Below, piece by piece: positions 1 to 7,028 of a stretch of DNA of 7,028 bases. Under the pieces are notes generated by a model, which did no database searches, was not told the origin of the DNA, and saw only the letters and a list, made by a program, of their open reading frames with translations. The position numbers and the translations under genes are program-made. The stretch is from Gammaproteobacteria bacterium (GTDB lineage Bacteria; Pseudomonadota; Gammaproteobacteria; Steroidobacterales; Rariloculaceae). Location of the stretch: contig JAFGNC010000216.1 of NCBI GenBank assembly GCA_016927175.1, forward strand, positions 1-7,028, given 5' to 3'. The number at the start of each line of letters is the position of its first letter. Position 1 is the stretch's first letter.

Positions 1-601
1 TATCGGCCTCACCGGCGGCGTGGCCAGCGGCAAGAGCGTTGTTACCCGCTTCTTTCGGGATGTCGGGTCGCCGACGATCGATACGGATCTCGTCGCCCGT
101 GAGGTCGTCGAGTACGGACGACCCGGACTCGTTGCCGTCCGTCAGGCCTTCGGCGAAGCCATCCTCACCCCCGACGGCCGCCTCGACCGCCGCAAGCTCC
201 GCTCCATCATCTTCGCCGACGAGTCCAAACGCCGGGAGCTGAACGCCATCCTCCACCCCCTGATCCGCCGACGCGTCCTCGAGCAGGTCGACGCCCTCGC
301 TGCCCGCGGAGACGTCCCTTACGTCATCATTGCCGTCCCCCTGCTCGTCGAGACGAACTTCGGCGAGCTCGTCGACCGCGTCCTCGTCGTCGACTGCGAA
401 CCCGAGACGCAGCTCGCGCGCCTGATGGCCCGCGACGGCATGACCGAAACCGAGGCGCGGGCGATGATCGCCGCGCAGGTCGACCGCGAGACGCGGCTCG
501 CCGCGGCCGACGACGTCATCGACAACTCGGGATCCCTCGAGGACACGCAGCGGCAGGTGCAGCGGCTGCACGAGCGCTATCGCCAACTGGCGACGGTTTG
601 A
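1..601 (+). CDS. coaE: Dephospho-CoA kinase, 5'-truncated by window edge
   Basis: CoaE phosphorylates the 3'-hydroxyl of dephospho-CoA with ATP, the last step of coenzyme A synthesis, in the cytosol. The reading frame is open from base 2 (first visible residues IGLTGG), so the gene begins before the window and only about 3-5 residues are missing. The GTG at position 20 lies inside the P-loop and is not the start. The 199 visible residues compare with 206 in E. coli. Visible family marks, numbered from the first visible residue: P-loop GGVASGKS (5-12), then the DTDLVAREVVEYG, LHPLIRR and VPLLVE segments, and ADDVIDNSG near the C-terminus, all aligning with E. coli CoaE. It stops with TGA, 33 bases before zapD on the same strand, the usual gammaproteobacterial pairing. 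No oddities in the sequence. Confidence 0.96.
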   Translation, partial: IGLTGGVASGKSVVTRFFRDVGSPTIDTDLVAREVVEYGRPGLVAVRQAFGEAILTPDGRLDRRKLRSIIFADESKRRELNAILHPLIRRRVLEQVDALAARGDVPYVIIAVPLLVETNFGELVDRVLVVDCEPETQLARLMARDGMTETEARAMIAAQVDRETRLAAADDVIDNSGSLEDTQRQVQRLHERYRQLATV

Positions 602-626
602 TCGATGCGCTCGGGACGCGCAGAAT
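598..626 (+). promoter_or_regulatory. Weak sigma70-like promoter candidate before zapD
   Basis: TTGATC at 598-603 (overlapping the coaE stop) and CAGAAT at 621-626 are separated by 17 bases. Each matches the sigma70 consensus at four of six positions. The predicted transcription start near 633 would lie directly at the zapD ATG (635), giving a leaderless or nearly leaderless message, which would fit the missing Shine-Dalgarno sequence. With so weak a match this may be chance. Confidence 0.2.
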
Positions 627-634
627 AGCGCGTT

Positions 635-1441
635 ATGGTAGATCCCGCCGAACAACTGACGACACACCATTCGCCTGAAGACCAGTTGATCAAGTTCGAG
701 CAGCCGCTGACGGAGCGGATGCGGACTTTCCTGCGGATCGAGTTCCTGGTTCAACAGGCGGCCTTCCACATTCAGGACCGGACGTACCACGGCACACGCG
801 CAGCGGTGTCGAGCTTCCTGGAGATCCTGACGATCCTGGGCCGCGGCGACGCGCGCGCCGAGGTCATGAAGGAGCTGGAGCGCCAGTCCGAAATCCTGAG
901 CCGCTACAGGCGCACGCGCGGCGTCGACACTGTGCAGCTGGACAGCCTGATTCAGAACCTGGGCGGCATGAGGACTCGGCTCGCTGAAGCCGGGGCGCTG
1001 TTCATGAATCCGCTGAAGGAGTGCGATTTCCTGAGCACGATCCGGCATCGCAGCGCGATCCCGGGCGGCACCTGCGTGTTCGATCTACCGGACTACGCTT
1101 ATTGGCTGAACCTGCCGTACGCGGATCGCGTGGAGCAACTCGAGGCGTGGATGGACCGGCTGCGGCCGATCTACGATCCGGTTTCCGAGCTGCTGTGGCT
1201 GACGCGCGAGTCGAACGAGCCGACGTACCGCGTCGCGACCGGGGGGCTTTACCAGTACAACCTGCCGCGGACGGAACACTTCAACATGGTGCGCGTGCTG
1301 ACGCCGGCGGCATGCGGCATGTTCCCGGAGATCAGCGCGGGGCAGCACCGCTTCACGGTCCGCTTCCTGAGCTGGCAGGGCGTCGACCAGCGGCCGACGC
1401 AGGTCACGCAGGACGTTCGCTTCCTGCTGGCGTTATGTTGA
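635..1441 (+). CDS. zapD: Cell division protein ZapD (FtsZ-bundling factor)
   Basis: ZapD (formerly YacF/DUF1342) binds the C-terminal tail of FtsZ, bundles protofilaments and stabilises the cytoplasmic Z ring. The 268 residues compare with 247 in E. coli. Recognisable segments are FEQPLTERMRTFLRIEFL (about 21-38), the IPGGTCVFDLP block (about 142-152), GLYQYNL and the C-terminal FPEISAGQHRFTVRFLSW. The extra length is mainly an N-terminal extension of about 14 residues. The ATG has no clear Shine-Dalgarno sequence. A TTG at codon 18 (LIKFEQPL) would give a protein closer in length to E. coli ZapD and has a weak GAAG five bases upstream, so the start is uncertain. Probably cotranscribed with coaE (33-base gap), though a weak promoter can be drawn in the gap. 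It ends in TGA and faces mutT convergently. yacG, often the next gene, is absent. Confidence 0.94.
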   Translation: MVDPAEQLTTHHSPEDQLIKFEQPLTERMRTFLRIEFLVQQAAFHIQDRTYHGTRAAVSSFLEILTILGRGDARAEVMKELERQSEILSRYRRTRGVDTVQLDSLIQNLGGMRTRLAEAGALFMNPLKECDFLSTIRHRSAIPGGTCVFDLPDYAYWLNLPYADRVEQLEAWMDRLRPIYDPVSELLWLTRESNEPTYRVATGGLYQYNLPRTEHFNMVRVLTPAACGMFPEISAGQHRFTVRFLSWQGVDQRPTQVTQDVRFLLALC

Positions 1442-1650
1442 ATCGCGACGGCCTGGCCCGCCCCACCCGGCGGTTCAGGTAGTCACGGCAACGCGGCGGC
1501 GCGCTCAGCAGGGCAGCGGGCAGCGCGCGCCCGACCGCTCGCGACAACAGCGCGGTGCCCGCTCGAGACAGCCGCGCGGTGCCCGCACGTTCACCGCCGC
1601 AGCAGCGTGGACGCGTGACCACAGCGCCGCAGCAGCGCGGCGGCGTGACG
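1442..1650. other. Convergent intergenic region between zapD and mutT
   Basis: About 209 bases between two converging genes. I see no credible gene, no yacG-like CxxC zinc motif protein and no T-rich terminator. Its right half consists of tandem repeats listed separately. The short minus-strand frame across it (about 1404-1622) encodes Arg/Ala-rich low-complexity sequence made of those repeats and is not called as a gene. Confidence 0.6.
1537..1584. repeat. 24-bp tandem repeat, two copies
   Basis: Copies at 1537-1560 and 1561-1584 start with GCTCG and end with CGCGGTGCCC. They differ at three of 24 positions (c/a, a/g and a/c). Noncoding; directly precedes the 30-bp repeat array. Function unknown. 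Confidence 0.75.
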
Positions 1651-1680
1651 TCAGCGCCGCAGCAGCGCGTCGACGATCGG
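1591..1680. repeat. 30-bp tandem repeat, three copies, the last inside the mutT 3' end
   Basis: Units at 1591-1620, 1621-1650 and 1651-1680 share a core CGCCGCAGCAGCG and have an exact 30-base period. The third unit is the end of mutT: read on the minus strand it encodes IVDALLRR plus the TGA stop. The other two are therefore diverged noncoding copies of the mutT terminus lying downstream of it. The period is a multiple of three, and the downstream copies continue the ALLRR/TLLRR pattern past the stop in the same frame. Probably replication slippage in GC-rich DNA. Confidence 0.75.
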
Positions 1681-2076
1681 CCGGTCCGCCGGCAGCAGCC
1701 CGAAATCCATCAGCTCGACAGGGCTGACCCACGCGAGCGGCTGCCCCTCGAGCGGCCGCGGCTCGCCGTAGAACCTCGCGACGTGCCAGATGTCGAGCAG
1801 CACGCGGCGCTCCGGGTAGTCGTGGCGGTGAAGCATGAACGGCTCGGCCTCGAGCACGACGATGCCGAGCTCCTCGGCCAGCTCGCGGTCCAGAGCCTCG
1901 CGCGGTGATTCCCCCTCGTCGAGCTTGCCGCCCGGAAATTCCCAGTGGCCGGCCATGTGCGTGCCGGCGCGGCGTCGATTGACCAGGATTCGGCCCTGCT
2001 CGTCCTCGATCAGACCGACGAGGACGTGGAGAACGCCGTCGGCGGCTCGCGGGAGATCCGCCTCGTTCTGCGCCAC
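1651..2076 (-). CDS. mutT: MutT-family Nudix hydrolase (8-oxo-dGTP diphosphatase)
   Basis: MutT hydrolyses 8-oxo-dGTP to the monophosphate and so keeps oxidised guanine out of DNA. The 141 residues (E. coli 129) contain a perfect Nudix box GX5EX7REUXEEXGU in the segment starting GGKLDEGESPREALD and ending RELAEELGI (about 49-72). The flanking RRRAGTHMAGHWEFPGGK matches E. coli MutT (RRAADAHMANKLEFPGGK), which favours true MutT over a general Nudix enzyme. The start is GTG, supported by AAGGGA at 2085-2090 with an 8-base spacer. The gene follows secA on the same strand, as in E. coli, but the gap is 167 bases, so cotranscription is likely but not shown. Its last codons form one unit of a 30-bp tandem repeat that continues downstream as noncoding copies. 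Confidence 0.94.
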   Translation of the reverse strand: MAQNEADLPRAADGVLHVLVGLIEDEQGRILVNRRRAGTHMAGHWEFPGGKLDEGESPREALDRELAEELGIVVLEAEPFMLHRHDYPERRVLLDIWHVARFYGEPRPLEGQPLAWVSPVELMDFGLLPADRPIVDALLRR

Positions 2077-2084
2077 GGCAAAGG

Positions 2085-2090
2085 TCCCTT
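2085..2090 (-). promoter_or_regulatory. Shine-Dalgarno that fixes the mutT GTG start
   Basis: On the minus strand AAGGGA ends 8 bases before the GTG at 2076-2074. The next in-frame residues lead straight into the Nudix beta-strand, so this start is the sensible one. Confidence 0.7.
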
Positions 2091-2104
2091 GTCAGCGCGC
2101 GGCC

Positions 2105-2188
2105 GCGCGGCTCGGACCGCGACCGCCGTCGGCGCGGAGCGACTCGGCGCGGCTCGCCCCGCGACCGCCGTCGGCTCGGCTCAGCCCA
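2105..2188. repeat. 42-bp imperfect tandem repeat upstream of mutT
   Basis: Two units begin at 2105 and 2147. The first 29 bases of each (starting GCGCGGCTCG, ending ACCGCCGTCGGC) differ at only two positions, while the remaining 13 have diverged. It lies between the secA stop and the mutT ribosome-binding site. No gene, hairpin with T-run or known protein site is visible. Function unknown. Confidence 0.65.
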
Positions 2189-2243
2189 TGGCAGTCGTCG
2201 ACGCGGCCCGCTTCCCGCCCCGTCTGCGACGGATGACGAGTGC

Positions 2244-5252
<3,009 letters not shown>

Positions 5253-5258
5253 AGGTTT

Positions 5259-5263
5259 TCCTT
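5259..5263 (-). promoter_or_regulatory. Shine-Dalgarno that fixes the secA TTG start
   Basis: AAGGA on the minus strand, 6 bases before the TTG at 5252-5250. It favours this codon over the in-frame TTG at 5276, which has no purine-rich sequence before it. Confidence 0.65.
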
Positions 5264-5283
5264 GGGGCGAAGCCAAAGCGCGT

Positions 5284-5292
5284 ATTCTAGCA
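5284..5292 (-). promoter_or_regulatory. Extended -10 promoter candidate for secA
   Basis: The minus strand reads TGCTAGAAT, an extended -10 (TGn plus TAGAAT, five of six to TATAAT). There is no convincing -35 at 16-18 bases, as is common for extended -10 promoters. Transcription would start near 5277 and leave a leader of about 25 bases before the TTG start of secA. It implies that secA can be transcribed independently of the upstream M23 gene. Confidence 0.4.
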
Positions 5293-5301
5293 GCCCGTCC
5301 G

Positions 5302-5353
5302 CGGACCGCGATCGAAGCGAAAATGACGGCGCGGCGCGGAATCCCGCGGTCCG
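5302..5353. repeat. 9-bp inverted repeat in the M23-secA gap
   Basis: CGGACCGCG at 5302-5310 and CGCGGTCCG at 5345-5353 are perfect inverted repeats with a 34-base loop. There is no T-run, so a simple intrinsic terminator is unlikely. In GC-rich DNA this may be chance. The left arm overlaps a 10-bp palindrome, GTCCGCGGAC (5297-5306), just upstream of the secA -10 candidate. Confidence 0.35.
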
Positions 5354-5436
5354 AGGCGGCGTGCTACCCGTGCGCGGCTCGGCGGCGGATGCGGGCGCTC
5401 GATGCCAACCGACAGGCTGGCGGCCGTGAAGTTCCG

Positions 5437-6360
5437 TCAGTGGCGGATGTAGGACAGCGGATCGACGGCGCTGCCGTCCCGCAGCACCTCGAAGTGCAGG
5501 TTCGGCCCGGTGGCTCGCCCCGTGCCGCCCATGCGCGCGATGATCTGCCCCCGCTTGACCGTGTCCCCGACGGAGACGAGGTTGTCGGAATTGTGCGCGT
5601 AGCGGGTCACGTAGCCGTTGCCGTGATTGATCTCGACGAGCTGGCCGTAACCGTAGCGCTTGCCGGACCAGGAGACGACGCCCGACGCGACCGCGATCAC
5701 TTCGGTGCCTTCCCGTCCCGCGAAGTCGATGCCTTTGTGGAAGGCGCGGCGGCCGGTGAACGGGTCGCTGCGATGGCCGAAAGTGGAGGAGATGTAGCCG
5801 GATTTCACGGGCCGGCCTTCGGGATGGACTTCGTCGGCCAGCTTGCGGTTCAGCAGAAAGTCTTCGAGCACGTCGAGCTGCCTGCCGCGGTCTTCCAGCT
5901 GCTCCGACAGCGCATCGAGGGAAGTCATGACGCTGCCGAGGCTCAGCTGCTCCGCGTCCCCGACCAGCTCTTCCGGGCCGCCGAGCGCGGGGGGCGAGGT
6001 GAAGTCGAATTCCCCGTCGTCGAGGCCCGCCATCTGAGTCAGACGCGCGCCGAGGGCGTCGAGCCTGACGACGTGCGCGTTCATCTGCCCGAGCCGCAGC
6101 GCAAGGGCGTCGATACTCTGCTGCAGGCTTCGCCGCGTCTGCTCGAGCTCCGCCTGCTGCGCCTCGAGATCGGCCCGCCACGTGGCGATCTGCCCCTCGG
6201 GATCCGCGACCCCGAGCAGGCTGGCGGACCTGACGCCGCCGTAGAACGCGCCGGCGGTGACGGCGAGGGCCATGCTCGCGAAGGCGAGCCAGACCCTCTT
6301 CGACGTCAGCCTCAGCTGGCCGACGTGGCCGCGGTCCTTGCACAGGAGTATCAACTGCAT
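5437..6360 (-). CDS. Membrane-anchored coiled-coil M23 (LytM-domain) peptidase-like protein
   Basis: M23/LytM proteins cut peptide cross-links in peptidoglycan, or when degenerate activate amidases. This 307-residue protein has a short cytoplasmic N-terminus, one membrane segment (about 23-43), a coiled-coil-prone periplasmic stretch (about 55-110 and 140-170) and a C-terminal LytM domain (about 183-303). Zinc-ligand motif HKGID (His208, Asp212) and YAH (His256) are present. The final motif, usually HxH, reads NLH (Asn287, His289), so the first His is replaced while the zinc-ligand His is kept. The ATG start is supported by GAAAGGCG about 9 bases upstream. The gene lies between dciA and secA, as in many Gammaproteobacteria. 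Its leader holds a c-di-GMP-I riboswitch. Related genes are sometimes annotated as M23 family metallopeptidase; I know no settled symbol. Confidence 0.92.
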   Translation of the reverse strand: MQLILLCKDRGHVGQLRLTSKRVWLAFASMALAVTAGAFYGGVRSASLLGVADPEGQIATWRADLEAQQAELEQTRRSLQQSIDALALRLGQMNAHVVRLDALGARLTQMAGLDDGEFDFTSPPALGGPEELVGDAEQLSLGSVMTSLDALSEQLEDRGRQLDVLEDFLLNRKLADEVHPEGRPVKSGYISSTFGHRSDPFTGRRAFHKGIDFAGREGTEVIAVASGVVSWSGKRYGYGQLVEINHGNGYVTRYAHNSDNLVSVGDTVKRGQIIARMGGTGRATGPNLHFEVLRDGSAVDPLSYIRH

Positions 6361-6361
6361 T

Positions 6362-6452
6362 CGTGGTCGCCTTTCGTTGTTCTTGATTTATCGTCGACGA
6401 GCAGGGCCCGGATCAATAGGGGCGCTCCCGCTCGCGCACGGTCGGCGACACG
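6362..6452 (-). promoter_or_regulatory. Candidate expression platform: anti-Shine-Dalgarno pairing before the M23 start
   Basis: On the minus strand CGTGTCGCC (6452-6444), 15 bases downstream of the aptamer, can pair with GGCGACCACG (6371-6362) over nine base pairs with one bulged C. That second segment overlaps the ribosome-binding site (GAAAGGCG, 6375-6368) and would hide it. Immediately after the aptamer CGAGT can pair with ACTCG in a small hairpin next to the anti-Shine-Dalgarno segment. No terminator-like stem with a U-run is visible, so control of translation is the better guess. Pairing is read by eye only; which state ligand favours is not determined. Confidence 0.35.
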
Positions 6453-6467
6453 AGTATGCTGATTTAA

Positions 6468-6558
6468 CGACACTCGGCAACCCCGCTATCGTAGGATCTC
6501 TCCGGTAGACCGGTGGCTTTGCGCCCCGCCCTTTCGGGTCGGTTTGCCCTGAACGACG
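6468..6558 (-). ncRNA. Cyclic-di-GMP-I (GEMM-I) riboswitch aptamer
   Basis: This aptamer binds the second messenger c-di-GMP. Reading the minus strand from about 6556: CAGGGCAAACC (compare Vc2 of Vibrio cholerae, CAGGGCAAACC), then a hairpin CCC-GAAA-GGG with the conserved GAAA tetraloop, then GGGGCGCAAAGCC (consensus GGGACGCAAAGCC), a second arm (GGTCT pairing with AGATCC), and the closing TAGCGGGGTTGCC (Vc2 TAGCGGGGTTACC), whose GGTT pairs with AACC of the first block. All the conserved blocks occur in the right order and spacing, over about 90 nt. It lies in the 5' leader of the M23 gene, ending about 107 bases before its ATG, on the same strand. I could not identify its promoter with confidence; it must lie above about 6560, in the divergent region shared with dciA. 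Confidence 0.95.
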
Positions 6559-6625
6559 TTTAGAATGCCCAGAACCTCTCCAGCACTCAAGCTTCCGCCT
6601 GTAAAACGTTGACGCCCTTCTCACT

Positions 6626-6919
6626 ATGAAGCGCAAGGACCCGGCCTCCGTTGCGGAGCTGATCGGCCGGGGCCGGCTCGGCGCTCTGGCCCGGGAGGCC
6701 GAGCGCCGGCGCGGCGTCGCGGACCGCGTACGGGCACTGCTGCCGCCGGAGGAGGCGGAGCACCTGATCGGCGCCTCGACCACGGAGCAGGGCGAGCTCG
6801 TGCTCGTCATGGACTCACCGGTCTGGGCGGCGCGCGTGCGCTACCGCGCCGAAGAGCTCGGCGCCAAGCAGCTGCGCGTCAAAGTGGTGCCCGACAAAAA
6901 GGGGTCAGGGCCCTTTTAG
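6626..6919 (+). CDS. dciA: DciA-type replicative helicase loader (DUF721)
   Basis: DciA (DUF721) loads the replicative helicase DnaB onto DNA in bacteria that lack DnaC. The protein has 97 residues, with a basic N-terminus and helix (LGALAREAERRRGVADRVRALLPPEEAEH), then a KH-like core with GELVLVMDSPVWAARVRYRAEEL (about 56-78) and LRVKVVP, typical of the family. The ATG start has no visible Shine-Dalgarno (CCCTTCTCACT precedes it), so the start is less certain than the family call. The gene diverges from M23, its usual neighbour. The last seven residues, KKGSGPF, and the TAG stop come from the first copy of a palindromic repeat that follows, so the native C-terminus has probably been replaced or trimmed. 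The core fold looks complete. Confidence 0.85.
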   Translation: MKRKDPASVAELIGRGRLGALAREAERRRGVADRVRALLPPEEAEHLIGASTTEQGELVLVMDSPVWAARVRYRAEELGAKQLRVKVVPDKKGSGPF

Positions 6920-6972
6920 CCCCGAAAAGGGGTCAGGGCCCTTTTCGCGAGAAATGGGGTCAGGGCCCTTTT
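6897..6972. repeat. Three copies of a 21-nt palindromic REP-like repeat
   Basis: Copies at 6897-6917, 6925-6945 and 6952-6972, at 28- and 27-base spacing. Each is a stem AAAAGGG, loop GTCAGGG, stem CCCTTTT. The first two are identical; the third begins AAAT instead of AAAA. The spacers are unrelated (TAGCCCCG-like and CGCGAG). The motif resembles a repeat I recall as scattered in several gammaproteobacterial genomes (GGGGTCAGAGCCCTTTT type) near IS200/REP-associated tyrosine transposases, so it may be a REP element; that association is from memory and unchecked. Copy 1 supplies the end of dciA. Confidence 0.8.
6925..6945. terminator. Possible bidirectional terminator formed by repeat copy 2
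   Basis: A 7-bp stem AAAAGGG/CCCTTTT ends in four Ts on either strand, directly after dciA. The stem is short and the T-run is part of it, so efficiency as an intrinsic terminator is doubtful. Copies 1 and 3 have the same or nearly the same potential. Confidence 0.3.
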
Positions 6973-7028
6973 CCCAGGACCTTCTTCAACGAAGACAGCC
7001 GAGGCGGGAGTCCCCCTTCGATGAACGA
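6960..7028 (-). CDS. Possible C-terminal end of a minus-strand gene, cut by window edge
   Basis: A frame open from the window edge reads, on the minus strand, SFIEGGLPPRL, then SSLKKVLGKGP, then a TGA formed inside repeat copy 3 (6962-6960). Only 22 residues are visible. I do not recognise it, and it does not resemble the C-terminus of LpxC, the gene expected here. It could be a transposase-like or unrelated gene whose end, like that of dciA, is made by the repeat, or a chance frame. Confidence 0.25.
   Translation of the reverse strand, partial: SFIEGGLPPRLSSLKKVLGKGP

Larger units (their letters stand above)
6361..6625. other. Divergent intergenic region between the M23 gene and dciA
   Basis: The 265 bases hold the M23 leader on the minus strand (ribosome-binding site 6368-6375, candidate platform, riboswitch 6468-6558) and the start region of dciA on the plus strand. 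A TAGAAT at 6561-6566 on the plus strand could be a -10 for dciA but has no good -35. TTGAGT (6590-6585, minus) could be a -35 for the riboswitch transcript, but the -10 at the right spacing, CATTCT, is poor. There is no clear Shine-Dalgarno before dciA. Confidence 0.5.

Noticed and set aside
20..601. GTG at position 20 as the coaE start
   Set aside because: The frame is open to the window edge and this GTG falls in the middle of the P-loop, so using it would delete the nucleotide-binding glycine-rich start of the enzyme.
5277..5436. secM-type secretion-monitor gene upstream of secA
   Set aside because: No small frame with a signal peptide or arrest motif such as FxxxxWIxxxxGIRAGP is present in the gap.
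6897..6972. CRISPR-like array of three short repeats
   Set aside because: Repeats are 21-nt palindromes with spacers of only about 6-7 bases, which does not fit CRISPR repeat and spacer lengths, and no cas genes are visible.
6973..7028. 3' end of lpxC, expected next in the conserved order
   Set aside because: The short minus-strand C-terminal translation does not resemble the LpxC C-terminus in any frame I read.

Overview
The window is a GC-rich (by eye well above 60 % GC) stretch of what looks like a gammaproteobacterial chromosome. The gene content and order, coaE-zapD converging on mutT-secA, then an M23 peptidase and a divergent dciA (DUF721), is the conserved neighbourhood between the type IV pilus/coaE genes and lpxC in Gammaproteobacteria. 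Protein sequences resemble E. coli, Pseudomonas and Xanthomonas homologues without being close to any of them. I place it no finer than a high-GC lineage near Xanthomonadales/Chromatiales.

Layout: (1) 1-601, coaE (+), missing only its first few codons. (2) 635-1441, zapD (+), a stabiliser of FtsZ bundles. (3) 1442-1650, a convergent intergenic gap holding 24-bp and 30-bp tandem repeats and no yacG, which often sits here. (4) 1651-2076, mutT-type Nudix hydrolase (-), GTG start. (5) 2077-2243, a gap with a 42-bp imperfect tandem repeat. (6) 2244-5252, secA (-), TTG start, with an enlarged preprotein cross-linking region and a long Pro/Gly/Ala linker before the zinc-binding tail. (7) 5253-5436, an intergenic gap with an extended -10 promoter candidate for secA. 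(8) 5437-6360, a membrane-anchored coiled-coil LytM/M23 protein (-). (9) 6361-6625, the divergent intergenic region, which carries a clear cyclic-di-GMP-I (GEMM-I) riboswitch on the minus strand, in the 5' leader of the M23 gene. (10) 6626-6919, dciA (+), the replicative helicase loader, whose last residues and stop codon are written by a 21-nt palindromic repeat. (11) 6897-6972, three copies of that repeat, followed by a possible fragment of a minus-strand gene running off the end.

The genes serve core cell biology: coenzyme A synthesis, cell division, nucleotide-pool cleaning, protein export, peptidoglycan remodelling and replication initiation. The most interesting signal is the c-di-GMP riboswitch, which would place an envelope hydrolase-like protein, and perhaps secA by readthrough, under second-messenger control. 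A segment between aptamer and start codon can pair with the M23 ribosome-binding site, suggesting translational control. The M23 protein has Asn where the first His of the usual HxH motif lies. The palindromic repeat that has replaced the end of dciA is the second notable signal.
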